A DNA stretch of 30,814 nucleotides, from the NCBI GenBank assembly GCA_050181465.1, contig JBFXDD010000047.1, forward strand, positions 1 through 30,814, given 5' to 3'. The stretch comes from JACRLW01 sp050181465 (GTDB lineage: Bacteria > Planctomycetota > UBA1135 > UBA2386). This document shows positions 16,815 to 24,254 of this stretch, one piece after another. The stretch's first letter is position 1, and every line of letters starts with the position of its first letter. Made by a program: the position numbers and the translations under genes. The notes beneath the pieces were generated by a model that had not been told where the DNA came from, searched no databases, and saw nothing but the letters and a program-made list of their open reading frames with translations.

Positions 16815-16847
16815 GAGAGCGCCCCGCTCTCACGGGGTAACGCCCCG
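16815..16847 (-). promoter_or_regulatory. tandem hairpins in the leader of the stress protein gene
   Basis: GAGAGCG and CGCTCTC (16815-16821 and 16825-16831) form a perfect 7-bp stem with a 3-nt loop. One base away, CGGGG and CCCCG (16833-16837 and 16843-16847) form a 5-bp stem with a 5-nt loop. Both lie 28-60 bp ahead of the ATG, upstream of the AGGAGG. They could be a leader RNA control element, or a terminator for the methionine aminopeptidase gene, whose stop is at 16930 on the same strand. Confidence 0.45.
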
Positions 16848-16929
16848 CGGCGCTGGGAATGTCAGAGCCGTCAGGATACTCGCTCTAGCCGTGCCGCCGG
16901 CGGACTGGCCGTGATCGAGCTGCCAGGTC

Positions 16930-17859
16930 TCAGCGGGCGACGTCTCCGCGCGCGACGACCGGCGCCCGGGTCAGCACTTCCGCGCCCTGCTCGCTGATGA
17001 AGATGGTGTGCTCGCATTGTGCGACGCGCACGCCGTTCTTCTCCGCCAGCGGCGGGTACTCGTGAAGGAGCTTGGCCTTGTCGAGTTCGCGCAGAGCGGC
17101 TTCCACCTTCTTGGGATCGCCCAGGACGCGCAGCAGCGTGCGTCGCGCGAAGGGAAGGTCGTCGGTTGCCGCGAGTGCGGCCAGCGTGGATTCGGACAGC
17201 TTGTCCTTCGGCTTCGGCTGACGGGTCAGTCCGAACACCTCGGCCTTGCCGACCTCTTCGATGAATCCGCGGCCGTCGCACGCGAACGGCTCGCAGGCGA
17301 TAGTCTGATTCGCGCGCAGACGCGGCGCCTTCGGGTCCGGATAGTTCGGGATGCTCGGACTGCAGTGCACCACGTAGCGCGCGACGCCGTGGCCGGTCAG
17401 GTTGTAGACCGGTGTGAAGCCGAAGGCCTTGATCGTGCTCTCGATACGGTGGCCGATCTCGGTGATCGACGCTCCCGGTCCCATCACCGCGATGGCGTTC
17501 TCGAGCGCGCTCTCGGCGGCCGCCACCAACGCGGAGCTCTGCCCGTTGCGCAAGTCCACCGTGATGGCATTGTCGGTGATGTAGCCGTCGACGTGAGTGC
17601 CGAGGTCCAGCTTGATGATGTCGCCGCCGTCCACGACGGTCGCGTCCTCCGGCGAGCTGCAGTAGTGCGCCGCGATCTGGTTGCGGGAGAGCTGGACCGG
17701 GAAGGCCGGACGGCCCCCGAGGTCGAGGATCATGGTCTCCAGCTCCTCGGCGATCGCTCGCAGGCTCGCGCCGGGACGGATGAGCGTGCGGCCATGCTCG
17801 CGCACCGTGGCCGAGATGCGGCCGGACTCACGGAGCTTGTCGAGATCGGGTGGTTTCAT
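16930..17859 (-). CDS. map: type II methionine aminopeptidase (archaeal-like)
   Basis: This 309-residue cytoplasmic metalloenzyme removes the initiator methionine from nascent proteins. All five metal ligands are visible: Asp85 (KLDLG), Asp96 (GYITDNA), His157 (NLTGHG), Glu190 (ACEPFA) and Glu283 (AQCEHT). Their spacing is within one or two residues of the Pyrococcus enzyme (82, 93, 153, 187, 280). The insert between Glu190 and Glu283, carrying a winged-helix-like segment (LRVLGDPKKVEAALRELDKAKLLHEYPPL), defines type II. Bacterial housekeeping enzymes are usually type I. The start at 17859 is set by ATGA overlap with the small membrane gene upstream; an ATG at 17910 in the same frame would overlap that gene further. 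The gene is third in a coupled set with glycine C-acetyltransferase. Confidence 0.92.
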   Translation of the reverse strand: MKPPDLDKLRESGRISATVREHGRTLIRPGASLRAIAEELETMILDLGGRPAFPVQLSRNQIAAHYCSSPEDATVVDGGDIIKLDLGTHVDGYITDNAITVDLRNGQSSALVAAAESALENAIAVMGPGASITEIGHRIESTIKAFGFTPVYNLTGHGVARYVVHCSPSIPNYPDPKAPRLRANQTIACEPFACDGRGFIEEVGKAEVFGLTRQPKPKDKLSESTLAALAATDDLPFARRTLLRVLGDPKKVEAALRELDKAKLLHEYPPLAEKNGVRVAQCEHTIFISEQGAEVLTRAPVVARGDVAR

Positions 17860-18116
17860 GAGTCTGCGGGTCGGCTCGAGCGCGGCGGTGGCTTCGGACG
17901 CCGCGGCCACAGCCGCAAGAGGAGTCCGAGGCCGACGACGGTAACGAGCACGGCCGGATGTGCCAGTGCGCGCAGCGCGCCCGCCAGCGGCGGCGCCACG
18001 GTGGACAGCCCGCGGGAGGCTGCCAACAGGACCGCCAGGACCAGGACGAGCCCACCGATCTCGGCGAGCAGCCGCCAGCCGGCCGAGCGGCGCGGGCTTC
18101 GCCCCGCTTGCTTCAC
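17856..18116 (-). CDS. small two-helix membrane protein, unknown function
   Basis: This is an 86-residue protein I do not recognise. It starts with GTG at 18116-18114, overlapping the glycine C-acetyltransferase stop by four bases (GTGA). Its stop overlaps the methionine aminopeptidase start by four bases (ATGA). That double coupling is the main evidence for its reality. The sequence has a basic N-terminus (KQAGRSPRRSAGWR), a hydrophobic segment at about 19-36 (EIGGLVLVLAVLLAASRG), a second at about 53-70 (HPAVLVTVVGLGLLLRLW) and a proline- and arginine-rich tail. A hairpin membrane topology with both ends in the cytoplasm is likely. Because it begins with GTG and sits in a longer open frame, automatic callers may miss or misplace it. 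Confidence 0.72.
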   Translation of the reverse strand: MKQAGRSPRRSAGWRLLAEIGGLVLVLAVLLAASRGLSTVAPPLAGALRALAHPAVLVTVVGLGLLLRLWPRRPKPPPRSSRPADS

Positions 18117-19300
18117 GCCAGCACGCCGAGTCGCTTGCCGACCCGCGTGAAGGCCGCCACGGCGAAATCGAGGTCGTCGATCTCGTGTGCGGCGCTGATC
18201 TGGACGCGAATCCGCGCCAGTCCGCGAGGCACGACCGGGAAGGAGAACCCGATCACGTAGACACCCTCGTCGAGCATCTGCTTGGCCAACTCGCCGGCGA
18301 GTCTGGCGTCGCCGAGCATGATCGGCACGATCGGGTGCTCGCCGGGCTTGATGGCGAAGCCGGCCTTGGTCATCGCTGCTCGGAAGTGCGACGTGTTTCG
18401 CTCGAGCTTGTCGCGCAGTTCGGTGGTCGCGCTGAGTCGATCGAGACATGCGATGACGGCGCCGACCACCGGCGGCGGCATGGTGTTGCTGAACAGATAG
18501 GTGCGCGAGCGATTGCGCAGCAGATCGACGATCTCTTGGTGTGCGATCGTCGCGCCGCCGCACGCACCGCCGAGGGCTTTGCCGAAGGTCGTGGTGACGA
18601 TGTCGACGCGGTCTGCGACGCCGAATCGCTCGATCGTGCCGCGACCTGTCTTGCCGACGAAGCCGGTTGCGTGGCTGTCGTCGACCATCACCATCGCCTG
18701 ATACTTCTCGGCAAGATCGCAGATCTTGTCGAGCGGAGCGATCGAGCCGTCCATGCTGAAGACGCCGTCCGTCGCGATCAACCGCGAGCGCGCACCCTTG
18801 CTCTCGATCAGGCAGCGCTCGAGATCCGCCATGTCGCAGTTCTTGTAGCGAAAGCGCGCTGCCTTGCTGAGGCGGATGCCGTCGATGATCGACGCATGGT
18901 TCAGCTCGTCGGAGATGATCGCGTCGTCCGGACCCATGAGGGTCTCGAACAGGCCGCCGTTCGCATCCCAGCACGAGATGTAGAGGATCGCGTCGGCCTT
19001 GCCGAGGAAGCCGGCGATCTTCCGTTCGAGCTGCTTGTGGATGTCCTGGGTCCCGCAGATGAAACGCACGCTCGACAGGCCGAGTCCGTGGGTGTCGAGC
19101 GCGTGCTTCGCTGCGCCGATCAGCGCGGGGTCGCTACTGAGGCCCAGGTAGTTGTTGGCGCACAGGCAGAGCAGGTCGCGGTCGCCGACCCGAACGCGGC
19201 GACCTTGCGGGCCGAGGATGACACGCTCCTCCTTGTAGAGACCGGCGGAACGGATCTCGTCCAGTTCCGCGCGCACGCGCTCACGAACACCTTCGAACAC
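18113..19300 (-). CDS. kbl: glycine C-acetyltransferase (2-amino-3-ketobutyrate CoA ligase)
   Basis: This PLP-dependent enzyme of the alpha-oxoamine synthase family cleaves 2-amino-3-oxobutyrate with CoA to glycine and acetyl-CoA in threonine breakdown. Motifs are KEERVI, LCLCANNYLGLSSDP, SVRFICGTQDIHKQLE, DELNHASIIDGIRL, VDDSHATGFVGKTGRGT and TTTFGKALGGACGG with the PLP lysine. The GTG start at 19300 gives 395 residues, close to the 398 of E. coli Kbl, and has AGGAG (19311-19315) ten bases upstream. An in-frame ATG at 19354 lacks a ribosome binding site. The partner threonine dehydrogenase gene is not adjacent. It leads a coupled run with the small membrane protein and methionine aminopeptidase. 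Confidence 0.92.
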   Translation of the reverse strand: MFEGVRERVRAELDEIRSAGLYKEERVILGPQGRRVRVGDRDLLCLCANNYLGLSSDPALIGAAKHALDTHGLGLSSVRFICGTQDIHKQLERKIAGFLGKADAILYISCWDANGGLFETLMGPDDAIISDELNHASIIDGIRLSKAARFRYKNCDMADLERCLIESKGARSRLIATDGVFSMDGSIAPLDKICDLAEKYQAMVMVDDSHATGFVGKTGRGTIERFGVADRVDIVTTTFGKALGGACGGATIAHQEIVDLLRNRSRTYLFSNTMPPPVVGAVIACLDRLSATTELRDKLERNTSHFRAAMTKAGFAIKPGEHPIVPIMLGDARLAGELAKQMLDEGVYVIGFSFPVVPRGLARIRVQISAAHEIDDLDFAVAAFTRVGKRLGVLA

Positions 19301-19419
19301 GATCGGATGGCTCCTGGGTTGGACACGGCGATCGGTCGCCGTGGGGAGCGGCATTCTGGGAACCGAGTCGCTCGCGATCCAGGCTGTAGCGCCGCGGATT
19401 GCGAGACGACCGCCGCTTC

Positions 19420-21141
19420 TCAGTTGCCGCTCGCGGTGGCGGTTCCGACCAGCGCCGGCGTGCGCGGCGTGTTGTTCCAGTAACCGCGGAAGGCCGTGAT
19501 CTCCGGCGTGTTCACGGTGAACAGCTCACTCGCCCACCGCGGGGCGATCGGCTGATGCAGGAGATCGACGGTCACCGTGTACGGGCCGTTCGCGAGCGGA
19601 GCGGGGACCTGGAAGGTCACCTCATCGGCGCCGCCCGTGAAGTTCGGGTCTCCGGCGAGTCCGGCGGGGGCCGTCGTCGTCGCATCGGGATGGGACGCGC
19701 TCCAACCCTGCGGCAGGAGTCGGTCGTCCTTGAGGTTGGACGCTGCGCTGAGCAGCCGGAAGGTCGGATTGCCGTGCTCGTCCGCCATCACCACCTCGAA
19801 GACTTGCGGGTCGTTCGGGTCGTTCACGACATCCTTGTGCGTGAGCACGGGACCGCCGGCGAGTTCGCTCGGCAACACGCTGCCGCGCGTATCGACGAGT
19901 CGGCCCTCCGCGTCGTGCTCGCCGGAACTCCACACCAAGTTCTGACTCGCATCGTGCACGCGCACGCGGAGCCAGGCTCGCCGCGCCGGATAGCCGCTCG
20001 GATACTTGTGGCCGCACAGGTTCTCGATGCGGACCACGACATCCAGCCGGTCGCCGTCACGGGAGATGCTCGGGACGGTCACCCGCGCGGTGTCGTTGCG
20101 CAGTTGATCCAAGGTGGCTTGGATCGTCGCATCGAAGGCGCTGCTCGGAGCGTTCACACGCAGAGCCGTCGGGTTGTCGCGGAGCACGCGAGGGATCACG
20201 TAGTTGCCGCCGACGAACACGTGGCGGCCGAACGGCGAACGCGCCGGGATGCCGTTGTAGTCGAAGCCCATCGGGTTGCGCGCGATCTTGGTCTGGATCG
20301 GCACGCCGTCGATGCTCTCCTTCGGCACGTGGCAGTCCTGACAACTCGCAGCCGAAGGGCCGACCGGGGCGACTTCGTTCTGGAAGATCGAGTTGCGCCA
20401 CTCGAGGTAGGGCGTCTGTTCGGCGTAGTCGTGACCGCTGGCGGTGCCGTCCGGCCGCAACGTCTTCGTGAACAGCGTATGGCAACTCGCGCAGAGTCCG
20501 GAGTTGTTGGCCATGTGCGCGCCGAAGACCGGCAGCTTGCCGGTGAACGCGAACATGGGGCCGGTGAAGGTGACCTGATGAGGGCCGAACATCCGGTCCT
20601 CGTCGTCGATGTGATATCCGCCGGTGAACGAGTCTTCGGTGCCGAGGTTGTTCGGAAGGATGGAGTGACACACGGCACATGACACGCCGTCGAGCGCGTA
20701 ATCCGCGAGCGCGCTGCCGCCGTCGACCTTGTCGGGTGACCAGTGGCGCTCGTTGTCACCTTGACCGGGCGAAGACGAGGCCATCGGTTGATGGCAGCGG
20801 GTGCACTTGTCTTCGAGTTCCGAACGACGCGCGGGGAAGGTCGCGATCTCGGCGGACAGCGTGGCGCGCCAGTACGGATCGCGTCCGGAGTTCGCCATCA
20901 TCGTCCCTTGCCACAGCTCGAACGGTGCGACGTCGCGACCTGCCGAGTCACGCATTGCAGTGGCATTCGGTGAGTTCGCGTGACACGGCGAGCAGTCGCT
21001 CGCGAGTCGAAACGGATTGTCTTCGAACGCGGCGTGCGCGCGCTCGGCCGGGGTCCGCCGATCCGCGAGCACCCCGCCAACCGGCAGTGCGGCTAGGCCG
21101 AGGCCGAGCGACAGCGCCCAAGTCTTGGCTGATCGCTTCAT
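19420..21141 (-). CDS. exported pentahaem cytochrome c family protein
   Basis: This is a 573-residue exported protein with signal sequence MKRSAKTWALSLGLGLAALP. Five CxxCH haem sites are visible: CSPCH (50), CTRCH (113), CAVCH (155), CASCH (217) and CQDCH (267). ELWQGTMMANSGRDPYWRA is a conserved motif of this cytochrome family. Extra histidines (HANSP, YHIDD, GPHQV, GAHM) may be distal ligands. Residues after about 340 are a beta-rich domain without haem sites, ending with a stretch that looks like a fibronectin- or Ig-type fold. Electron transfer in the periplasm is inferred, and the redox partner is unknown. GAGG (21150-21153) lies eight bases before the ATG, inside the palindrome GAGGATCCTC. 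The ATG overlaps the upstream gene's stop (ATGA). Confidence 0.85.
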   Translation of the reverse strand: MKRSAKTWALSLGLGLAALPVGGVLADRRTPAERAHAAFEDNPFRLASDCSPCHANSPNATAMRDSAGRDVAPFELWQGTMMANSGRDPYWRATLSAEIATFPARRSELEDKCTRCHQPMASSSPGQGDNERHWSPDKVDGGSALADYALDGVSCAVCHSILPNNLGTEDSFTGGYHIDDEDRMFGPHQVTFTGPMFAFTGKLPVFGAHMANNSGLCASCHTLFTKTLRPDGTASGHDYAEQTPYLEWRNSIFQNEVAPVGPSAASCQDCHVPKESIDGVPIQTKIARNPMGFDYNGIPARSPFGRHVFVGGNYVIPRVLRDNPTALRVNAPSSAFDATIQATLDQLRNDTARVTVPSISRDGDRLDVVVRIENLCGHKYPSGYPARRAWLRVRVHDASQNLVWSSGEHDAEGRLVDTRGSVLPSELAGGPVLTHKDVVNDPNDPQVFEVVMADEHGNPTFRLLSAASNLKDDRLLPQGWSASHPDATTTAPAGLAGDPNFTGGADEVTFQVPAPLANGPYTVTVDLLHQPIAPRWASELFTVNTPEITAFRGYWNNTPRTPALVGTATASGN

Positions 21142-22391
21142 GGGAGGATCCTCACGCTGCCGGCCTTCGAGGTCGCGATCGGAACCGTCGGGATGCCGCC
21201 GTTCGACGGAATCTCGATCCACTGGAACCACAGATCGACCCCGCCGATCGCGGGAAGGTTGGGCAAGGGAAAGGGCATTCGTGCGGAGCCGGCGTTGGTG
21301 CGGAGGAACGGCGAGATGTCGAACGGCAAGCTCAGGTCGAGATGCAGCACGGTGCCGGCGGCGAAGGTCGGACCGCCGAGCGGCACGCTGGCACCGCCGA
21401 TCCCGAAGGCGAGGCCGACGTAGTCGCGCGAACTCTGCTCGATCACGAGGCCGAAGTTGCGGTTGCCCACGTAGGCGGCGTCGCCGCTCATCCGCAGGTT
21501 GCCGCCGCTGCTGTCCCCGACCAGGAATCGGCTGCGAACGGTCGTGATCCAATCGGTCTGGCCCTGCACGGTCAGCACGAGCACCGGTTCACCCTGCACG
21601 CGACTGAACTCGACACCGCCGGCAAATCCGCCGGGTTCGAGTGCGGCGATGCCGAGGTCGCCGAGGAAACGACTGCCGGTCGGCGTCAAGGTGGCGAGGT
21701 CCATCTCGGTCGCCACCACGCGCACGTTCGCGCCGCGGCTGGAGCCCGTCTGACCGAACCACCACACGGTGCGTCGCTCGGGATCGAGTGCCGCACCGAA
21801 GGTCTCTTCCTGCAGGTTCGGCGTGCGGCGCAGGATGTTGCCGCGCAGGTCGATCTCGACGTGTTCGCTGCTCCAGTTCGCCATCCACAAGGATCCCCGA
21901 CCGGAGTCGCCGGCCGGATCGAACGTGAGCGCACGCACCGTGCTGAACGTGAGCCCTGCCGGCAGAGGGATCGTGCGCGCGGGGTCGAAGAAGCGGCGGT
22001 TCAGCTCGAACACGAAGATCCGATCCAGCTCGCAGCCGCCGTACAAGTATTGACCGTCGTAGGCGAGATCGCGCAAGCCGTAGCGCGACGACGCGGTCTC
22101 GGGGGGCTGCGCGTGGCTGCCGACGACCACGCCGCGCCCGTCGAGTTCGAACAGCATGTGCGGGAATCGAGGGTCTGCGCGCTCCGAGCGGCGCACGGTG
22201 ACCCAGTAGTGGCCGTTGGCGTCGCGAACTGCCCCGACGACGCCGGGCCACAACGAACCGGTGGCGTTGAACAGGCTCTGGCCGACGTCGATCTGGATCG
22301 GTGTCGACGTCGGATAGGGCGCGCCGAGTTGCGCAGCGGCCGGGGCGCCTAGGCCGGCTGCCAGGAGGAGGGTAGTTGCGATTCTGGGCAC
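21138..22391 (-). CDS. secreted propeller-like protein with shared C-terminal module
   Basis: This is a 417-residue exported protein without a named family that I recognise. The GTG start at 22391 places a signal peptide first (VPRIATTLLLAAGLGAPAAAQ). The frame is open further upstream to an ATG at 22466, but that stretch lies within repeat copy B and is not real coding sequence. Residues about 30-270 have repeated blade-like pieces (LRDLAYDGQYLYGGCELDRI, VRALTFDPAGDSGRGSLWMA, ETFGAALDPERRTVWWFGQT) suggesting a beta-propeller. From about 290, the segment with GGASVPLGGPTF, FPLPNLPAIGGVDLWFQWI and SKAGSVRILP resembles the terminal module seen in other secreted proteins here. Its stop overlaps the cytochrome start, so the two likely work together. 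Confidence 0.7.
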   Translation of the reverse strand: MPRIATTLLLAAGLGAPAAAQLGAPYPTSTPIQIDVGQSLFNATGSLWPGVVGAVRDANGHYWVTVRRSERADPRFPHMLFELDGRGVVVGSHAQPPETASSRYGLRDLAYDGQYLYGGCELDRIFVFELNRRFFDPARTIPLPAGLTFSTVRALTFDPAGDSGRGSLWMANWSSEHVEIDLRGNILRRTPNLQEETFGAALDPERRTVWWFGQTGSSRGANVRVVATEMDLATLTPTGSRFLGDLGIAALEPGGFAGGVEFSRVQGEPVLVLTVQGQTDWITTVRSRFLVGDSSGGNLRMSGDAAYVGNRNFGLVIEQSSRDYVGLAFGIGGASVPLGGPTFAAGTVLHLDLSLPFDISPFLRTNAGSARMPFPLPNLPAIGGVDLWFQWIEIPSNGGIPTVPIATSKAGSVRILP

Positions 22392-22409
22392 GGCAGAAGG
22401 TGGTAGGGC

Positions 22410-22589
22410 TAGCCCGGATGATTCGTGAACGTCGTCGCGAGATCGCCGCAGGTCGATGTCCGGCAAGGAGCTGCGTCGGTCGACGACCGAAGCGTAGCTC
22501 TAGCTACGCTGCCGGGGAGGAGCCGACGTAGCGACGCCGCCGGGCGCGACTTGCGGCGATCGCAGTAGACGTTCACGAATCATCCGGGC
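22410..22589 (+). repeat. 182-bp palindromic repeat, copy B (complete except last two bases)
   Basis: Its first arm starts TAGCCCGGA. The closing arm ends TCCGGGC followed by GA instead of TA. The outer 22 bp of the two arms (from GCCCGG) are exact inverse complements, the best arm pairing of all copies. The central palindrome is at 22491-22510. This is the only copy between two divergent gene starts (22391 and 22688), so it may lie among promoters. It contains the spurious upstream ATG of the propeller gene. Confidence 0.92.
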
Positions 22590-22687
22590 GAAGGCGATGC
22601 CTGGGAGTGCCAGCCAAGGCGAGAAACCCGGATTCGTCAAGCTGCCTGCGCGCTGGGAATCGGATTCCAGGCGGTTAGCTTGTCCTC

Positions 22688-23119
22688 ATGTCGCTCTGGC
22701 GAAAGCCGACTCCGCCCAGTTCGATCACCCTCGGCGTCCTGGTTCTTTCTGCTCTCGGCGCGTGCCGCGCGAAGCCTGGTCCCGGCCCGCTGGACCCGCG
22801 GCCGGTGGTGGAGATCGAATCGTGGCTCGCCGAATTCGGCGGCAATGCGATCGGTCGGGTGGTGCTGATCGAGATCCAGGATCGGGAGCAGCCGACGCGG
22901 ATGTATCGAGTCGAGTCTCGCAATGGGCAGTGGTTGGGCTGGGTGGACCTCACCGGCAGGGTCTGGCAGCGAGTCCCCTTCGAGCTGGAAGACGTCTTCC
23001 GCGGTCTCTACTCGATGGAAAAGGGGCTCGCGCTGCTCTACGAGGTGGACGCGCCCGTGCGTCTCGTCCCCGAGGGCGCCACGGCCGCCGAGGCCACAGC
23101 CCGCAAACGCAATGAGTGA
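22688..23119 (+). CDS. small lipoprotein of unknown function
   Basis: This 143-residue protein has a basic N-terminus, a hydrophobic segment and lipobox LGAC (Cys26), so it is probably a membrane-anchored lipoprotein. The mature part (VVEIESWLAEFGGNAIGRVV, then REQPTRMYRVESRNGQWLGW, then VPFELEDVFRGLYSMEKGL) is compact and looks like a mixed alpha/beta domain that I do not recognise. It overlaps the next gene by eight bases, so it is likely translated with the acyl-CoA thioesterase. No ribosome binding site stands out. Repeat copy B lies about 100 bp upstream. Confidence 0.7.
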   Translation: MSLWRKPTPPSSITLGVLVLSALGACRAKPGPGPLDPRPVVEIESWLAEFGGNAIGRVVLIEIQDREQPTRMYRVESRNGQWLGWVDLTGRVWQRVPFELEDVFRGLYSMEKGLALLYEVDAPVRLVPEGATAAEATARKRNE

Positions 23120-23630
23120 ATCCAAGAGCAAGACCCGATCGACGGCCACGCCGGCCGGTCGGACCGTGGCGCACTCGCGCACCGAGATGACCGAGATCGT
23201 GTTTCCGAACGACGCCAATCCCTTGGGCAACGTCATGGGTGGGCGGGTGATGCATTGGATCGACATCTGTGCCGCGATCGCTGCGGGGCGACACGCGCGA
23301 ACGCCGGTGGTCACGGCAGCGGTCGATCAGATCAGCTTTCGTCGACCGGCACGCGTCGGGGCGGTTCTCTCCATCATGGCTTCGGTGAACTATGCGCATC
23401 GCACGTCGATGGAGGTCGGCGTGAAGATGTGGAGTGAGGCACGAGGATCGGGCGAGCGCAGTCATGTCGCGTCGGCATACCTCACCTTCGTCTCGCTGGA
23501 TCCCGATACCGGCACGCCGTCGCCGGTACCGCCGGTGATTCCGGAGACCGATGAAGAGCGTCGTCGCTACCAAGCTGCGATCGAGCGTCGCGAGCGTCGT
23601 ATGGCGCTGCGAACCCAGACCGAATCCTGA
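23112..23630 (+). CDS. acyl-CoA thioesterase, hotdog fold
   Basis: This 172-residue cytoplasmic enzyme of the YciA/BACH hotdog family hydrolyses acyl-CoA to free acid and CoA. Family motifs are EMTEIVFPNDANPLGNVMGG with the conserved Asn and Gly-Gly, RVMHWIDICAAIAAGRHA, VVTAAVDQISFRRPARVGAV and TSMEVGVKMWSE. The N-terminal 20 residues are polar and not part of the fold. The ATG at 23112 lies inside the end of the lipoprotein gene (eight-base overlap), and the stop overlaps the next gene by one base (TGATG). The three genes therefore form a tightly coupled operon. Substrate chain length cannot be told from the sequence. Confidence 0.9.
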   Translation: MSESKSKTRSTATPAGRTVAHSRTEMTEIVFPNDANPLGNVMGGRVMHWIDICAAIAAGRHARTPVVTAAVDQISFRRPARVGAVLSIMASVNYAHRTSMEVGVKMWSEARGSGERSHVASAYLTFVSLDPDTGTPSPVPPVIPETDEERRRYQAAIERRERRMALRTQTES

Positions 23631-24124
23631 TGAATCCTTCCGTCGCTGATCCGAGACCGACCATGAACCTGTTCGAAGATTTCTCCGAGAAGGCCCGCAA
23701 CGCCGTGAAGGCAGCCGAGGAATTGGCCGAGCGCCTGGGCGACAAGTCGGTGGCGACCGGTCATCTCATCTACGGCGTCGCACTCGACGAGAGCACCTGT
23801 GTCCACTACGTGTTCAAGGACCTGAACGTCGATCCCGACATGTTCTCGGGCTACGTCGAGTCCTTGCCGCGCGAAGCCGAAGTCATGCAAGGTGCGCCGT
23901 TCAATCGTCACGTGCACACGGTGTTCGAACGAGCGCGGGAGACCGCGCGGGAACTCGGCGCGAAGCTCGTCAGTCCCGAACATCTCGCGATCGCGTTGAT
24001 GTCGGTGAAGGCCGGCTCCTGCTACGAGACGCTCAAGGAGTTCAGCGTCGAGCCGAGCTACGTGCAGGGCCTCATTCTCGAGGCGATGGGATTGCCCGCC
24101 GATTCGATTCCGGATTGGTTCTGA
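23630..24124 (+). CDS. stand-alone Clp N-terminal domain protein
   Basis: This 164-residue protein consists of a Clp repeat (Clp-N) domain with no ATPase part. The two half-repeats are visible: FSEKARNAVKAAEELAERLG with SVATGHLIYGVALDE, and FERARETARELGAKLVSPEH followed by LAIALMSVKAGSCYETL. In ClpA/ClpC such domains bind substrates and adaptors; as a free protein it may act as an adaptor or anti-adaptor, which is inference. The ATG at 23630 overlaps the thioesterase stop. A second ATG at 23663 (MNLFEDFSEKARNAV) fits the family start better and may be the true start. No Clp ATPase or protease gene lies nearby. Confidence 0.85.
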   Translation: MNPSVADPRPTMNLFEDFSEKARNAVKAAEELAERLGDKSVATGHLIYGVALDESTCVHYVFKDLNVDPDMFSGYVESLPREAEVMQGAPFNRHVHTVFERARETARELGAKLVSPEHLAIALMSVKAGSCYETLKEFSVEPSYVQGLILEAMGLPADSIPDWF

Positions 24125-24254
24125 GGCCGGGACGGGCCTGCCGGGCGATCACCCCGCTTCGCGTGTGTCGCGAATGAGGGAATCGAGAAGGTGTTTGATC
24201 GCGGCTTCTTTCCCTGCTCACGACCGCTTCTCGGGACGGGCTAGACTTCCGGCC

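Noticed and set aside
17960..19483. Long plus-strand open frame opposite the kbl gene
   Set aside because: The kbl frame has unmistakable PLP-enzyme motifs. The plus-strand frame has none and crosses gene boundaries.
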